Positions 1-8,574 of a stretch of 64,000 nt of DNA are shown here, in pieces. Where the stretch lies: contig NZ_JBFOKR010000002.1 of assembly GCF_047246645.1 (NCBI RefSeq), positions 124,001-188,000 on the forward strand, in the 5' to 3' direction. Each line of letters begins with the position of its first letter. Position 1 is the first letter of the stretch. The position numbers and the translations under genes are program-made. The notes beneath the pieces are model-generated. The model was given only the letters and a program-made list of their open reading frames with translations, had not been told where the DNA came from and did no database searches. Source of the DNA: Ferdinandcohnia sp047246645 (GTDB taxonomy: Bacteria > Bacillota > Bacilli > Bacillales > Bacillaceae_L).

Positions 1-126
1 TAAAATGTCACGAAGTTTATCTCCAGCAGATTTTTGAAGGCCATCTCCCATATATTTAATTCCGAATAGAAAGATACCTAAACCACCTATAAACTGAAAT
101 ATCATACTTTGTACATCTAGTTCCAC
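1..126 (-). CDS. Na/Pi-cotransporter family protein, N-terminal fragment
   Basis: Only the first 42 residues are inside the window; the rest lies to the left. A short polar start runs into a hydrophobic helix (IFQFIGGLGIFLFGIKYM, residues 9-26) and then GDGLQKSAGDKLRDIL, which resembles the N-terminus of Na/Pi-cotransporter II-related proteins, membrane phosphate symporters of roughly 540 residues that often carry a PhoU domain. The GTG at 124-126 was chosen because AGGAG sits 8 bases upstream; the ATG at residue 8 is an alternative. It is distinct from the shorter yqeW at 37 kb. The family call rests on one helix, so confidence is moderate. Confidence 0.65.
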   Translation of the reverse strand, partial: MELDVQSMIFQFIGGLGIFLFGIKYMGDGLQKSAGDKLRDIL

Positions 127-174
127 TTTGCCAACTCCTAAAAAATATATTTTTTGTAAGCAAACCCACTAAAA

Positions 175-203
175 ATAGTACCTTAGTAAAATTTTCTTGT
201 AAA
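175..203 (-). promoter_or_regulatory. Candidate sigma-A promoter of the Na/Pi cotransporter
   Basis: On the minus strand TTTACA (198-203) and TACTAT (175-180) are separated by 17 bases, about 50 bases before the GTG start. Prediction from consensus only. Confidence 0.5.
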
Positions 204-330
204 GAAATAAATTACGAATGATGTCGAACAATTTTTTTGATGACTCTTACATGTATTTTTTCTAAGTTCTATAAAAGTATGTATTTGTTACTAAATTGAC
301 TTGGCTCTCGACTATTTCTTAACATTTTAG

Positions 331-358
331 TTATATAAAAATGGGACAAGCATATTTT
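331..358 (+). promoter_or_regulatory. Possible sigma-E-like promoter before yqfZ
   Basis: TTATATA (331-337) and CATATTTT (351-358) are 13 bases apart, resembling the ATATT/CATACA-T pattern of the mother-cell factor sigma-E, and lie about 25 bases before the ribosome-binding site. The match is partial and this stretch is AT-rich. Confidence 0.3.
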
Positions 359-394
359 GTAATATGGAAACAAATTAAAATGGAGGTTTTATAG

Positions 395-724
395 TTGAAA
401 AAACTCTTTGCATTCCTAAGTATAATTTTTGTCCTATATATAATTTATTACGATATTAAAATTGGAACATTACCTTCAGTAAAAGGTGAAACAATAGAAG
501 TGTTAGAAAAAGTCTTGGAAGACCAACCTGTAGAACCCTCTATAGAAATAAAAGTAAAAGCTGGCGATACAGTATTATCAATTGTTGAAGAGATAAACAA
601 AAATACCAAAATTACTTCAATAGAAAAAGTTATCAAGGATTTTGAGGAGCTAAATCAAAATACAAAAGCTGATCTTCTTCAAATTGGTAAGACTTATCAA
701 TTTCCACTTTATACAAATGATTAA
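395..724 (+). CDS. yqfZ: YqfZ-like membrane-anchored LysM protein
   Basis: A 109-residue protein with an N-terminal hydrophobic helix (about residues 4-20) that could be an uncleaved anchor, and a C-terminal LysM-type domain beginning at VKAGDTVLSIVEEIN (about 54-68) and ending IGKTYQFPLY. LysM domains bind peptidoglycan, so it probably sits on the outer membrane face facing the wall. The TTG at 395 is preceded by GGAGG at 382-386 with good spacing; no ATG fits. Its place just before ispG and pointing the same way matches B. subtilis yqfZ. Molecular role is not established from sequence. Confidence 0.8.
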   Translation: MKKLFAFLSIIFVLYIIYYDIKIGTLPSVKGETIEVLEKVLEDQPVEPSIEIKVKAGDTVLSIVEEINKNTKITSIEKVIKDFEELNQNTKADLLQIGKTYQFPLYTND

Positions 725-735
725 ATACACTTTTC

Positions 736-764
736 TTGTCATTTTGCGGAACTGACTGTAAAAT
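736..764 (+). promoter_or_regulatory. Candidate sigma-A promoter of ispG
   Basis: TTGTCA (736-741), a 17-base spacer and TAAAAT (759-764) lie about 95 bases before the ispG start and after the yqfZ stop, so ispG can be transcribed on its own. Confidence 0.55.
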
Positions 765-858
765 AGGCAGGTATAGGATATTTACCTAGATATTTTTTTC
801 AAAAAGGATTACTCTTAATTATGATAAGAAATGAAGCTAAGCTGAAGGAGCGATATTC

Positions 859-1962
859 GTGAGTGAAATCATCCATCGTACAAAAACACGTCCTGTAAAG
901 GTTGGAAATTTAACAATTGGTGGTAACAATGAACTAGTAATTCAAAGTATGACCACAACTAAAACGCATGACGTTGAAGCAACTGTAGCAGAGATTAAAC
1001 GCCTTGAAGAAGCAGGGTGTCAGATTGTACGTGTAGCATGTCCAGATGAACGTGCAGCAAACGCAATTCCAGAAATCAAAAAAAGAATTAACATTCCTCT
1101 AGTAGTTGATATACATTTCGATTATAAGTTAGCGCTGAAAGCAATCGAAGGCGGAGCTGATAAAATTAGGATCAACCCTGGAAATATCGGGCGCAAAGAA
1201 AAAGTAGAGGCTGTTGTTAAAGCAGCAAAAGAAAAAGGAATTCCAATCCGAATTGGGGTTAATGCCGGATCACTTGAGAAACGGATTATTGAAAAATATG
1301 GGTATCCTACTGCAGATGGTATGGTTGAAAGTGCGTTACACCATATCAAAATATTAGAAGATCTTGATTTTCATGATATTATCGTTTCGATGAAGGCATC
1401 TGACGTGCCTTTGGCTATTGAGGCTTATGAAAAGGCAGCGAAGGCATTTGATTACCCATTGCATTTGGGTATAACAGAATCAGGAACACTTTTCTCTGGT
1501 ACTGTTAAGAGTGCTGCAGGACTTGGTGCAATTTTAAGTAAAGGGATCGGTAATACATTACGTATCTCATTAAGTGCAGATCCAGTCGAGGAAGTAAAGG
1601 TAGCTCGTGAATTGCTTAAAACATTCGGATTAGCATCTAATGCAGCTACATTGATTTCCTGCCCTACTTGTGGCCGTATAGAAATCGACCTTATTTCAAT
1701 TGCAAATGAAGTTGAAGAATATATCTCCAAAGTAAAAGCGCCAATAAAGGTATCAGTATTAGGTTGTGCTGTTAATGGCCCGGGAGAAGCACGTGAAGCT
1801 GATATTGGTATTGCGGGAGCTAGAGGAGAAGGTTTACTATTCCGGAAGGGTCAAATTGTCCGTAAAGTTCCAGAGGAAACAATGGTAGAGGAATTAAAGA
1901 AAGAAATCGATAAACTTGCTGAAGAGTATTACGCAAAACAAGCTCAAGAAGCTCAAAAATAA
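859..1962 (+). CDS. ispG: 4-hydroxy-3-methylbut-2-en-1-yl diphosphate synthase (flavodoxin)
   Basis: IspG performs the penultimate step of the MEP isoprenoid pathway, reductively converting methylerythritol cyclodiphosphate to HMBPP with a [4Fe-4S] cluster in the cytosol. The 367-residue protein starts with a TIM-barrel part (PVKVGNLTIGG, DIHFDYKLA, KIRINPGNIG) and ends with the cluster domain: Cys268 and Cys271 in SCPTCGR, Cys303 and Glu310 in LGCAVNGPGEAREADIG. Length is normal for the bacterial form. The GTG at 859 follows AAGGAG at 845-850. It is monocistronic, closed by a strong terminator at 1981. IspH, the next and last enzyme, is encoded at 9.5 kb. Confidence 0.97.
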   Translation: MSEIIHRTKTRPVKVGNLTIGGNNELVIQSMTTTKTHDVEATVAEIKRLEEAGCQIVRVACPDERAANAIPEIKKRINIPLVVDIHFDYKLALKAIEGGADKIRINPGNIGRKEKVEAVVKAAKEKGIPIRIGVNAGSLEKRIIEKYGYPTADGMVESALHHIKILEDLDFHDIIVSMKASDVPLAIEAYEKAAKAFDYPLHLGITESGTLFSGTVKSAAGLGAILSKGIGNTLRISLSADPVEEVKVARELLKTFGLASNAATLISCPTCGRIEIDLISIANEVEEYISKVKAPIKVSVLGCAVNGPGEAREADIGIAGARGEGLLFRKGQIVRKVPEETMVEELKKEIDKLAEEYYAKQAQEAQK

Positions 1963-1980
1963 TAAGTACATTAATCAAAA

Positions 1981-2016
1981 ACAAGCCCAACACGATAGTG
2001 TCGGGCTTGTTTTTTT
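1981..2016. terminator. Rho-independent terminator after ispG, probably bidirectional
   Basis: The stem ACAAGCCCAACAC/GTGTCGGGCTTGT with loop GATA is followed by a T-run. It lies between the convergent ispG and yqfX genes and can serve both. Confidence 0.9.
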
Positions 2017-2028
2017 GTCTATATTTGG

Positions 2029-2415
2029 TTAAAAGAATGGGAGGATAAAGATACCGACAATAATTGAAACGGCACCGATTCCAATTGCCCACGCTCCTAA
2101 ACCTGTAGCTCCACGTCTGCGGGCGATGAATCCAATAATAATACCTGCTGCTCCCATTAATACAGGCATTACAAATAGGGAAATAATTGATAAAGCAAGA
2201 GCTAACCAGCCTAAACCAGTACCACTCATTGCGTTATCCCCTGTGTTATTTCCAGTATTATTAGATTCTCTTCTAGCAGGTCCATAATTTATTGGTCCCG
2301 CAACTTCGGCTGCAGTTTCCTCATTGTAGCTTGAGTCAGCATTTGCACCTAAATTAGGGTCGACATATTCAAAATCATCGTCTCGAATTTTTCTAACATT
2401 TGTGTCTTCTGCCAT
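2029..2415 (-). CDS. yqfX: YqfX-like two-helix membrane protein (DUF4190-type)
   Basis: A 128-residue protein with an acidic, low-complexity N-terminal tail (about residues 1-60, rich in Asn, Gly, Glu) and two C-terminal hydrophobic helices (about 66-92 and 101-128) joined by the basic turn ARRRGATGLGA. This is the architecture of small DUF4190-type membrane proteins and it stands where yqfX stands in B. subtilis. The ATG at 2415 is preceded by GAGGGATAAGC. Function is unknown; a membrane location with a soluble tail is the only inference. It is convergent with ispG and shares its terminator. Confidence 0.7.
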   Translation of the reverse strand: MAEDTNVRKIRDDDFEYVDPNLGANADSSYNEETAAEVAGPINYGPARRESNNTGNNTGDNAMSGTGLGWLALALSIISLFVMPVLMGAAGIIIGFIARRRGATGLGAWAIGIGAVSIIVGIFILPFF

Positions 2416-2530
2416 GCTTATCCCTCGCTTTCCTTAAGGTTAAGGAGCATTTATAGTATGAGTGCTTTAAGGGATAATTATAATTGTTAATCATTTCATA
2501 TTAGATAACTGCAATGTGTTTTTCGTAACT

Positions 2531-2944
2531 TTATACTCTACAATCAGGACATGCCCCATAAATCTCAAACTTGTGCCCAGTGATATCATATCCCTGCAAG
2601 TTATCCATTATTTTATCCATGGGACAAGAAGCTATTTCTTTTGTTTTGCCACAATCTAAGCAAATAAAATGGTGATGATGGTGACTTCCTCCACATGAAA
2701 ATCTAAAATGTTTTTCACCAGATAACTCCGTTGTTTCCAGGATTCCAAGTTCTACAAACAGAGAAAGATTTCTATAAATCGTGTCAAAACTTAATCCTGG
2801 ATAATTATCCTTCAATTGATCCAATACATCTTTTGCAGTAAGGTATTTATCTGAATTAGAAAATAACTCAAGCATTTCTTCTCTTTTACCTGTATGCTTG
2901 AATCCCTTTTCTTTCATAAGCTCAATCGCTTCTGTTACATTCAT
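2531..2944 (-). CDS. zur: Zinc-uptake repressor Zur (Fur family)
   Basis: A 137-residue Fur-family regulator: N-terminal winged helix (about 1-80, with DTIYRNLSLFVELGILE at 54-70), then a His-rich hinge SHHHHHF and two structural-zinc CxxC pairs, Cys95/Cys98 (ICLDCG) and Cys132/Cys135 (ACPDCR). With zinc bound it represses zinc-uptake genes. Zur rather than Fur or PerR is inferred from its place as last gene of znuC-znuB-zur and the Zur-like operator at 4601. Its ATG overlaps the znuB stop by 4 bases (ATGA), with AGGAGAGGT inside znuB, so translation is probably coupled. Confidence 0.88.
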   Translation of the reverse strand: MNVTEAIELMKEKGFKHTGKREEMLELFSNSDKYLTAKDVLDQLKDNYPGLSFDTIYRNLSLFVELGILETTELSGEKHFRFSCGGSHHHHHFICLDCGKTKEIASCPMDKIMDNLQGYDITGHKFEIYGACPDCRV

Positions 2945-3783
2945 ACTGTTCTACCTCTCCTAACATTTTTCCATCCAATTGCACAAAGCAGGATAAAAAT
3001 TGCCAATATAACAATCGTTCCCCCAGGAGCTAAATCAAGATAATAGGAAAGAATCAACCCAACTATGACTGAAATTTCCCCAAAAACAACTGATAAAATA
3101 ATGGTCTGCTTAAAACCTTTGGCAACCCGGATACTTGCTGCCACAGGTAATGTCATTAAAGATGAAACTAACAATATGCCAACAATTCGCATAGATGCAG
3201 CAATTACTAAAGCAACAATTATGATAAAGATAAAATGTATTGCTTTTGAATTTATTCCTGAAACTGCAGCATGTTCCTCATCAAACGATAACAAGAACAA
3301 TTCTTTATATAAGAAAATAACAATGGCAAGGACGACGATTGTTATCGCAAGTATCGTCCATAAATCCGAACGGCTTATGGCACTAACACTCCCAAATAAA
3401 TAATTAAACAAGTCTGTATTAAATCCCTCAGCTAACGAGATAAAAATTACGCCTATTCCAATTCCGCCCGAGAGTATAATGGGAATTGCCAATTCCTGAT
3501 AGTGTTTGTAAACCGCACGTAGCCTTTCAATAAATAAAGAACCAATAACAGAAAACGTCATCCCCATATATATAGGGTTAATCGCTTGTGTAAAACCAAG
3601 TTTCTTCTCAAGTAAAAGACTAGCCGCTATCCCAGCTAATGTCACATGACTTAATGCATCCGCAATTAATGACAGCCTTCTAACAACAATAAATACTCCG
3701 AGCAATGGTGCAATAAATCCTATAAGCAAGCCACTCAAGAATGCGTTTTGTAAAAATTCAAATTGAAAAATATCAGCTAGCAT
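2941..3783 (-). CDS. znuB: Zinc ABC transporter permease
   Basis: A 280-residue ABC-3-family permease with about eight hydrophobic helices and the family region SLIADALSHVTLAGIA (37-52) preceded by LGVFIVVRR. It forms the membrane channel for zinc or manganese uptake with ZnuC. It starts 2 bases after znuC and overlaps zur, so all three form one operon. Zinc rather than manganese is inferred from the zur linkage. The window contains no gene for the extracellular metal-binding lipoprotein (ZnuA/AdcA), which must be encoded elsewhere. Confidence 0.87.
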   Translation of the reverse strand: MLADIFQFEFLQNAFLSGLLIGFIAPLLGVFIVVRRLSLIADALSHVTLAGIAASLLLEKKLGFTQAINPIYMGMTFSVIGSLFIERLRAVYKHYQELAIPIILSGGIGIGVIFISLAEGFNTDLFNYLFGSVSAISRSDLWTILAITIVVLAIVIFLYKELFLLSFDEEHAAVSGINSKAIHFIFIIIVALVIAASMRIVGILLVSSLMTLPVAASIRVAKGFKQTIILSVVFGEISVIVGLILSYYLDLAPGGTIVILAIFILLCAIGWKNVRRGRTV

Positions 3784-3785
3784 TG

Positions 3786-4562
3786 TTATCCCCTTCCATG
3801 AGTATGATCATGGGTAATAACCTGAAGCGGATGCCCATAAAACTCAGATAAATCCTGTTCTTTAACATGTTCAAATTCCTCTGCACTTCCATGAAAATGC
3901 ATATGTTTGTTAAGGCATGCAACATGCGTAACTTTTTCAGAAATTGTTCCAACATCATGTGTGACTAAAATCAAGGTTATTCCTTTATTTTTATTAATAT
4001 CCTCCAGTATGTTATAGAACGTTTGAACCGTACCGGCATCAACACCTACAGTTGGTTCATCAAGAATTAGTAACTCAGGTTCACTAACAAGTGCACGTGC
4101 AATAAAAACACGCTGCTGTTGTCCTCCAGAAAGTTCACCTATATTTCGATTCAGAAAATCTTCCATTCCCACAGATTGAAGTGCGTTTTCAATCTTTTTT
4201 CTATGTTCTTTTTTTAAAAATGTAAATAGACCAAGCTTCGACGTTAACCCGCTTGAAACAACCTCAAAAACGGTTGCTGGAAAACCAGAGTTAAAGCTGT
4301 TTGCCTTTTGAGAAACAAATCCGATTTTGTACCATTCCTTGAATTTGTTTATATCAGAACCAAAAAGCTTAATTGAACCCTTCTGAATCTTTAATAAACC
4401 AAGGATACTTTTCAACAATGTTGTTTTACCCGAACCATTTGGACCAACAATGGCCAAAAAAGCACCTCTAGGTACATCTAAATGAATATTTTCTAAAACA
4501 GTCTGTTCATCATAACGAAATGATAAATCTTTTATCATTAAAACTGAGTTAGTTTGTGTCAA
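3786..4562 (-). CDS. znuC: Zinc ABC transporter ATP-binding protein
   Basis: A 258-residue ABC ATPase: Walker A GPNGSGKTT (40-48), signature LSGGQQQR (144-151), Walker B LLILDEP (164-170) and the switch His in VTHD. The tail is His-rich (ITHDHTHGRG), as in several zinc ABC ATPases, and may sense or buffer metal. It energises the ZnuB channel on the cytoplasmic face. It is the first gene of the znuC-znuB-zur operon, with a sigma-A-type promoter at 4626-4654 and a Zur-like box between promoter and start, so repression by zinc-loaded Zur is expected. Confidence 0.9.
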   Translation of the reverse strand: MTQTNSVLMIKDLSFRYDEQTVLENIHLDVPRGAFLAIVGPNGSGKTTLLKSILGLLKIQKGSIKLFGSDINKFKEWYKIGFVSQKANSFNSGFPATVFEVVSSGLTSKLGLFTFLKKEHRKKIENALQSVGMEDFLNRNIGELSGGQQQRVFIARALVSEPELLILDEPTVGVDAGTVQTFYNILEDINKNKGITLILVTHDVGTISEKVTHVACLNKHMHFHGSAEEFEHVKEQDLSEFYGHPLQVITHDHTHGRG

Positions 4563-4600
4563 GTTATCACCTTATTTAAATAAAATCGACCCTTATTAAG

Positions 4601-4613
4601 AATCGTTACGATT
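4601..4613. promoter_or_regulatory. Putative Zur operator of znuC-znuB-zur
   Basis: AATCGTTACGATT is a perfect palindrome around its central base. On the minus strand AAATCGTAAC matches nine of ten bases of the AAATCGTAAT half-site that I recall for Bacillus Zur boxes; the other half is weak. It starts 12 bases downstream of the -10 element, where binding would block transcription. Confidence 0.55.
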
Positions 4614-4625
4614 TACGCTATATGA

Positions 4626-4654
4626 AGTATACAAGAAGATTTTTAGAATGTAAA
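4626..4654 (-). promoter_or_regulatory. Sigma-A-type promoter of znuC-znuB-zur
   Basis: TTTACA (4649-4654) and TATACT (4626-4631) on the minus strand are 17 bases apart; the Zur-like palindrome lies just downstream. Confidence 0.65.
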
Positions 4655-4720
4655 GTTAACTACTTTGATGGTGTGATTACCATTTTCAAACCCTATTAAA
4701 AAAAGACTAACTCTTTCTTT

Positions 4721-4747
4721 AAAAAACTCTGTCTACATATACAGAAT
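4721..4747 (-). terminator. Weak terminator after yqfU
   Basis: On the minus strand ATTCTGT/ACAGAGT forms a 7-bp stem followed by six T residues, 30 bases past the yqfU stop. Confidence 0.5.
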
Positions 4748-4776
4748 CTTTTAGAAAAAGACTTAATCTATGTTCA

Positions 4777-5646
4777 TTAGTGGACAGCTGACTTAAATTT
4801 TCCACCTTTTACTTCATGTGTATCCATAATGGTAATAAACGCATTTGGATCAATTTCGTGAGTAATTGCTTTTAACTTCGTAACTTCGAGCCTTGTGACG
4901 ACAACATACACTACTTCCTTTTCTGCATCCGTATAGCCGCCCCTACCCTTAAGCTTAGTAGTACCACGCCCCAAACGATGGAGTATCGCATCTGAAACAT
5001 CGTCGAATTGCTCTGATACAATTATTGCAGCTTTTGTTTCATCCAGTCCTTCAACTACTGTATCAATAGTTTTAAAGGCAATATAATAAGCTAACACTGA
5101 ATACATTGCTGATTCAATACCAAATACAAAAGCAGCTATTGCAAATATAAAGATATTGATGAACATTACAAATTCTCCAACAGAGAATGGTAGCTTTTTT
5201 GTTAAGATAATAGATAGTATTTCAGTTCCATCCATAGATCCACCATTACGAATAACAAGACCTACCCCTGCACCTAATAACAAACCTCCAAAAACAGCCG
5301 CTAAGATAGGTTCGACATCAACAGGTTCGACATAATGTAAAAGGGTCTCAATAATTGCTAAACATACTATTCCAAAAATACTTGACCACATAAATGTTTT
5401 ACCGATTTGTTTATAACCAGAATACATAAATGGAAGGTTAAAAACGACTACTAATAAACCAAATGTAATATAGCTTGGAGTTAAATAATCAACAATCATG
5501 GAAATACCGATTATACCACCATCAATAATTTTATTTGGAAGTAAGAAAAGTTCAATTGCTGCAGCAGCAAAACCAGCACCAATGATGATCATAACTACCC
5601 GTAATAGCACATGTCCAAAACTCTCTTTTTTATGCTTTCGATGCAT
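4777..5646 (-). CDS. yqfU: YitT-family membrane protein YqfU
   Basis: A 289-residue membrane protein with about five hydrophobic helices in the first 190 residues and a cytoplasmic C-terminal domain (about 205-285, RGTTKLKGRGGYT, VVTRLEVTKLK, DPNAFITI) typical of the DUF2179 domain of the YitT/DUF161 family. Members are widespread in Firmicutes and their transport substrate is not firmly known. The ATG at 5646 is preceded by GGGGGTGG. It is transcribed away from yqfT, as in B. subtilis, and is a single-gene unit. It is distinct from the zinc operon downstream, which has its own promoter. Confidence 0.8.
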   Translation of the reverse strand: MHRKHKKESFGHVLLRVVMIIIGAGFAAAAIELFLLPNKIIDGGIIGISMIVDYLTPSYITFGLLVVVFNLPFMYSGYKQIGKTFMWSSIFGIVCLAIIETLLHYVEPVDVEPILAAVFGGLLLGAGVGLVIRNGGSMDGTEILSIILTKKLPFSVGEFVMFINIFIFAIAAFVFGIESAMYSVLAYYIAFKTIDTVVEGLDETKAAIIVSEQFDDVSDAILHRLGRGTTKLKGRGGYTDAEKEVVYVVVTRLEVTKLKAITHEIDPNAFITIMDTHEVKGGKFKSAVH

Positions 5647-5745
5647 CTGGCCACCCCCGTTTTTATTTTTTTATTTTCTATTTTTTATTTTTGCACGAAC
5701 CCGTATCCTCTTCAATAAACTAAGATGAGGAAGGTGAATTTTAAA

Positions 5746-6003
5746 ATGAATATCTATCAGCAGATTATAAATCAAAAACTTAAAACATTAACACCTGGAG
5801 ATTTAGTTAAATATGGAAAACAATATGAAATTTATGTTACGAAGGAACAAGCAGCAAATGTATTAAAACTAATAAAAAGTAAAAAGAATATAAATATCTT
5901 TAACGCAGAAGAAAAAAATCAATTACTTAGAGAAATTGCACGTGTAACCAGCCCAGAAGTTGCTAGAAAGTTAAATCAACTTTTTATTAAGTTCACTAGT
6001 TAG
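5746..6003 (+). CDS. yqfT: YqfT-like small protein (DUF2624)
   Basis: An 85-residue, basic, predicted helical protein starting MNIYQQIINQKLKTLTPG with no membrane segment. The ATG at 5746 was chosen over an in-frame ATG at 5725 because AGGAAGGTGA (5728-5737) lies directly before it. It lies between divergent yqfU and convergent nfo, the position of yqfT in B. subtilis. The family is found in spore-forming Bacillaceae and has no known activity. A bidirectional terminator follows at 6069. Confidence 0.75.
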   Translation: MNIYQQIINQKLKTLTPGDLVKYGKQYEIYVTKEQAANVLKLIKSKKNINIFNAEEKNQLLREIARVTSPEVARKLNQLFIKFTS

Positions 6004-6068
6004 CAATCCCAATATATTTATTATACTTTCTAGTAAAGATCTCGACAATTACAGATGCTATAGAAAAC

Positions 6069-6097
6069 AGAAAAGCTGTCAGATAGACAGCTTTTCT
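6069..6097. terminator. Bidirectional terminator between yqfT and nfo
   Basis: AGAAAAGCTGTC and GACAGCTTTTCT form a 12-bp stem with loop AGATA; the A/T ends of the stem give a T-rich tract in both directions. Confidence 0.8.
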
Positions 6098-6113
6098 TGC
6101 ATTTCTATGCTAA

Positions 6114-7007
6114 CTATTGGTTTACTATTTTTTCTAGCAGCTTCTCATCAAAAGTGCCTGAGCGAAGCATTTCTATTTCAAATTTATATGGTGGCATTTT
6201 GCTATTTTTATCCTCGCCCACATATGGTGTCTCAAGAATTTTTGGAATTTCTTGTAGATCCGGATGATGAACAATATAGCTCAGTGCTTTAAACCCGATA
6301 TGACCATAGCCAATATTCTCGTGGCGATCTTTACGAGACCCTCTAGGGTTCTTACTATCATTAATGTGCAGAACTTTTATCTTGTCAATCCCAATAAGTT
6401 TATCAAATTGTTCTAACACACCATCAAAATCCTCAACAATGTCATACCCTGAATCATGAGTATGGCACGTATCAAAACAAACAGAAAGCTTGTCATTATG
6501 CGTTACTCCATCAAAAATCTGAGCTAATTCCTCAAAGGAGCTTCCACATTCAGATCCCTTTCCAGCCATGGTTTCCAATGCAATTTGTACTTGATGATCT
6601 TTTGTTAATACCTCATTAAGCCCCTCAATAATTCTTTTTATACCAGTTTCCACTCCTGCACCAACATGAGCTCCTGGATGTAAAACAATTTGTTTTGCTC
6701 CTAGTGCCTCTGTACGTTCAATTTCAGAACGAAGAAAATTGACACCCAATTCATAAGTTGCCGGGTTAGTTGTATTACCTATATTTATTATATAAGGTGC
6801 ATGGACTACGATTTCACTTATTCCATTTTCCTTCATATGGGCTTGTCCAGCTTCAATATTTAAGTCTTCTATTTTTTTACGTCTAGTATTTTGAGGTGCA
6901 CCTGTATAAACCATAAATGTATTTGAACCGTACGATACCGCTTCTTCACTAGCAGCCAATAACATATTTTTCCCACTCATTGACACGTGCGAGCCAATTT
7001 TAAGCAT
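6114..7007 (-). CDS. nfo: Endonuclease IV (AP endonuclease)
   Basis: Nfo cuts DNA 5' to abasic sites in base-excision repair. The 297-residue TIM barrel shows the trinuclear zinc ligands in order: His69 (VVHAPY), His110 (VLHPGAH), Glu145 (ALETMAG), Asp179 and His182 (CFDTCHTHDSGYD), His214 (LHINDSKNPRGS), Asp227/His229 (RKDRHENIGYGHIG) and Glu259 (LETPY). Length is normal. It follows cshB in the same direction with a 59-base gap, so the two may be cotranscribed. In Bacillus, Nfo is linked to spore DNA repair; no sporulation promoter was identified here. Confidence 0.96.
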   Translation of the reverse strand: MLKIGSHVSMSGKNMLLAASEEAVSYGSNTFMVYTGAPQNTRRKKIEDLNIEAGQAHMKENGISEIVVHAPYIINIGNTTNPATYELGVNFLRSEIERTEALGAKQIVLHPGAHVGAGVETGIKRIIEGLNEVLTKDHQVQIALETMAGKGSECGSSFEELAQIFDGVTHNDKLSVCFDTCHTHDSGYDIVEDFDGVLEQFDKLIGIDKIKVLHINDSKNPRGSRKDRHENIGYGHIGFKALSYIVHHPDLQEIPKILETPYVGEDKNSKMPPYKFEIEMLRSGTFDEKLLEKIVNQ

Positions 7008-7066
7008 ACTTTAACACTCCAATCTCCCTTACAAATCTCCAAGATTTATTTTAGCATATAATCAGA

Positions 7067-8374
7067 CTATTTTCTTTTCAAACGCCTTTGTCGCTTTTTA
7101 AACTCTTCCACTTCACGGTTCATTTTTTTCTTATAGCCTGGTTTAACCTTTTTAGGTTTCTTTACTGTACTTTGAGCTAGCTTTTCAACCTCATCAGTCT
7201 GCTTTTGGCGCGTCTTCCGCTTATTACGCTCACCGACTTTCACCCACTCACCTTTTTCAATATCCATATTGGTGAAGGTAATACCCATTTTTTCAAGCTT
7301 TACAAGAGCATCTTCATCTGAAAGATCATACATCGTTGCAGCAATTCCGGAATAACCCGCTCTTGCCGTTCTACCTACCCTATGGACATAGAAATCCAAA
7401 TCACTAGGCAGTTCAAAATTTATAACATGACTGACACCCTCAATATCGATCCCTCTAGCAGCTAAGTCAGTAGCCACTACATATTGATATTCAAGCGCAT
7501 TAACCTGTTTCATCATTTTTTTACGTTCTCTTGGAGACAGGTCACCATGAATTCTACCGACCTTTAACCCTTTTTCTAGCAGTCCATCGGCAACTTCATC
7601 CGCCATTTTTTTCGTATTTGTAAAGATAATGGCTAAATACGGATTGTACAGCTCTAGCATTTTCTCTAAAAGTGTAAGCTTATTACGGTGTCTTAGTGGG
7701 ACTAAAATATGTTCAACTTTCGCTGCAGTTGCTTGTTTCGGTGCAACATGTGTATATCTAGGATTTTCCATGTATTTTTTTAGGAAAGGTTTTAGTTTTT
7801 CTGGTATTGTTGCGGAAAACACTAACATTTGAAGTTTTTCGGCCATACGTGATGCAATTTGGTCAACATCTTCTATAAAGCCCATATCCAGCATAAAATC
7901 GGCTTCATCCACAACATATTGTTCCGCAGTATAAACAACTAAAGCCTGTTCTTTTATCAGGTCATTGATGCGCCCTGGTGTACCAACTACAATATGTGGT
8001 TGGTTCTTAAGCTTTTCAATTGCCTGTGCCTTATCAGTTCCACCTACAAATAATTTAGCTGTAATCGATTCACCCTCAGAGAACTTAATGATTTTACCGA
8101 CTTCCTTAAAAATCTGAGAAGCAAGTTCTCTTGTTGGAGCTGTTATAACTGCTTGGACCTCTTGTTTGCTTGGATCAATCTGATTAAGGATCGGCAGTAG
8201 GTACGCATGTGTTTTACCTGTACCTGTTTGTGATTGCCCAATCACACTTTCTCCACGCATGATACTAGGAATGATTCGCTCCTGTATTTCCGTCGGTTGT
8301 GTGAATTTTAATTCACCTAATGCTTCAAGTATGAACGGTTGTAAATCAAAACGCTCAAAACCCTGTTTTGTCAT
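7067..8374 (-). CDS. cshB: DEAD-box RNA helicase CshB
   Basis: A 435-residue RNA helicase: Q motif FTQPTEIQ, Walker A GQSQTGTGKT (46-55), PTRELA (80-85), GTPGR (131-135), DEAD (156-159), SAT (187-189), and in the second RecA domain HGDLSPRER, ATDLAARGIDIEGV and HRVGRTAR. The last 70 residues are strongly basic (KKPKKVKPGYKKK), a probable RNA-binding tail. CshB-type helicases unwind RNA in the cold and take part in ribosome or mRNA metabolism. Synteny with nfo supports CshB over CshA. A 283-base intergenic stretch separates it from divergent vrrA. Confidence 0.93.
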   Translation of the reverse strand: MTKQGFERFDLQPFILEALGELKFTQPTEIQERIIPSIMRGESVIGQSQTGTGKTHAYLLPILNQIDPSKQEVQAVITAPTRELASQIFKEVGKIIKFSEGESITAKLFVGGTDKAQAIEKLKNQPHIVVGTPGRINDLIKEQALVVYTAEQYVVDEADFMLDMGFIEDVDQIASRMAEKLQMLVFSATIPEKLKPFLKKYMENPRYTHVAPKQATAAKVEHILVPLRHRNKLTLLEKMLELYNPYLAIIFTNTKKMADEVADGLLEKGLKVGRIHGDLSPRERKKMMKQVNALEYQYVVATDLAARGIDIEGVSHVINFELPSDLDFYVHRVGRTARAGYSGIAATMYDLSDEDALVKLEKMGITFTNMDIEKGEWVKVGERNKRKTRQKQTDEVEKLAQSTVKKPKKVKPGYKKKMNREVEEFKKRQRRLKRK

Positions 8375-8574
8375 AAAAATCCCTCATTTATTGTGATTAT
8401 GTATTGGCTAAAGATAAATAATTTTTAATTTTAATATTCCATTAAAACAGTGAATGTAGTTCAAATATAGAAATGCCCTACTCTTATTGTCATTAACCTA
8501 ACTAATAATTATATAGGAATTTCTATAAAAACTCCAATTGCTATTATTGTGTGCCCAATCTTTCAATTCATTAA

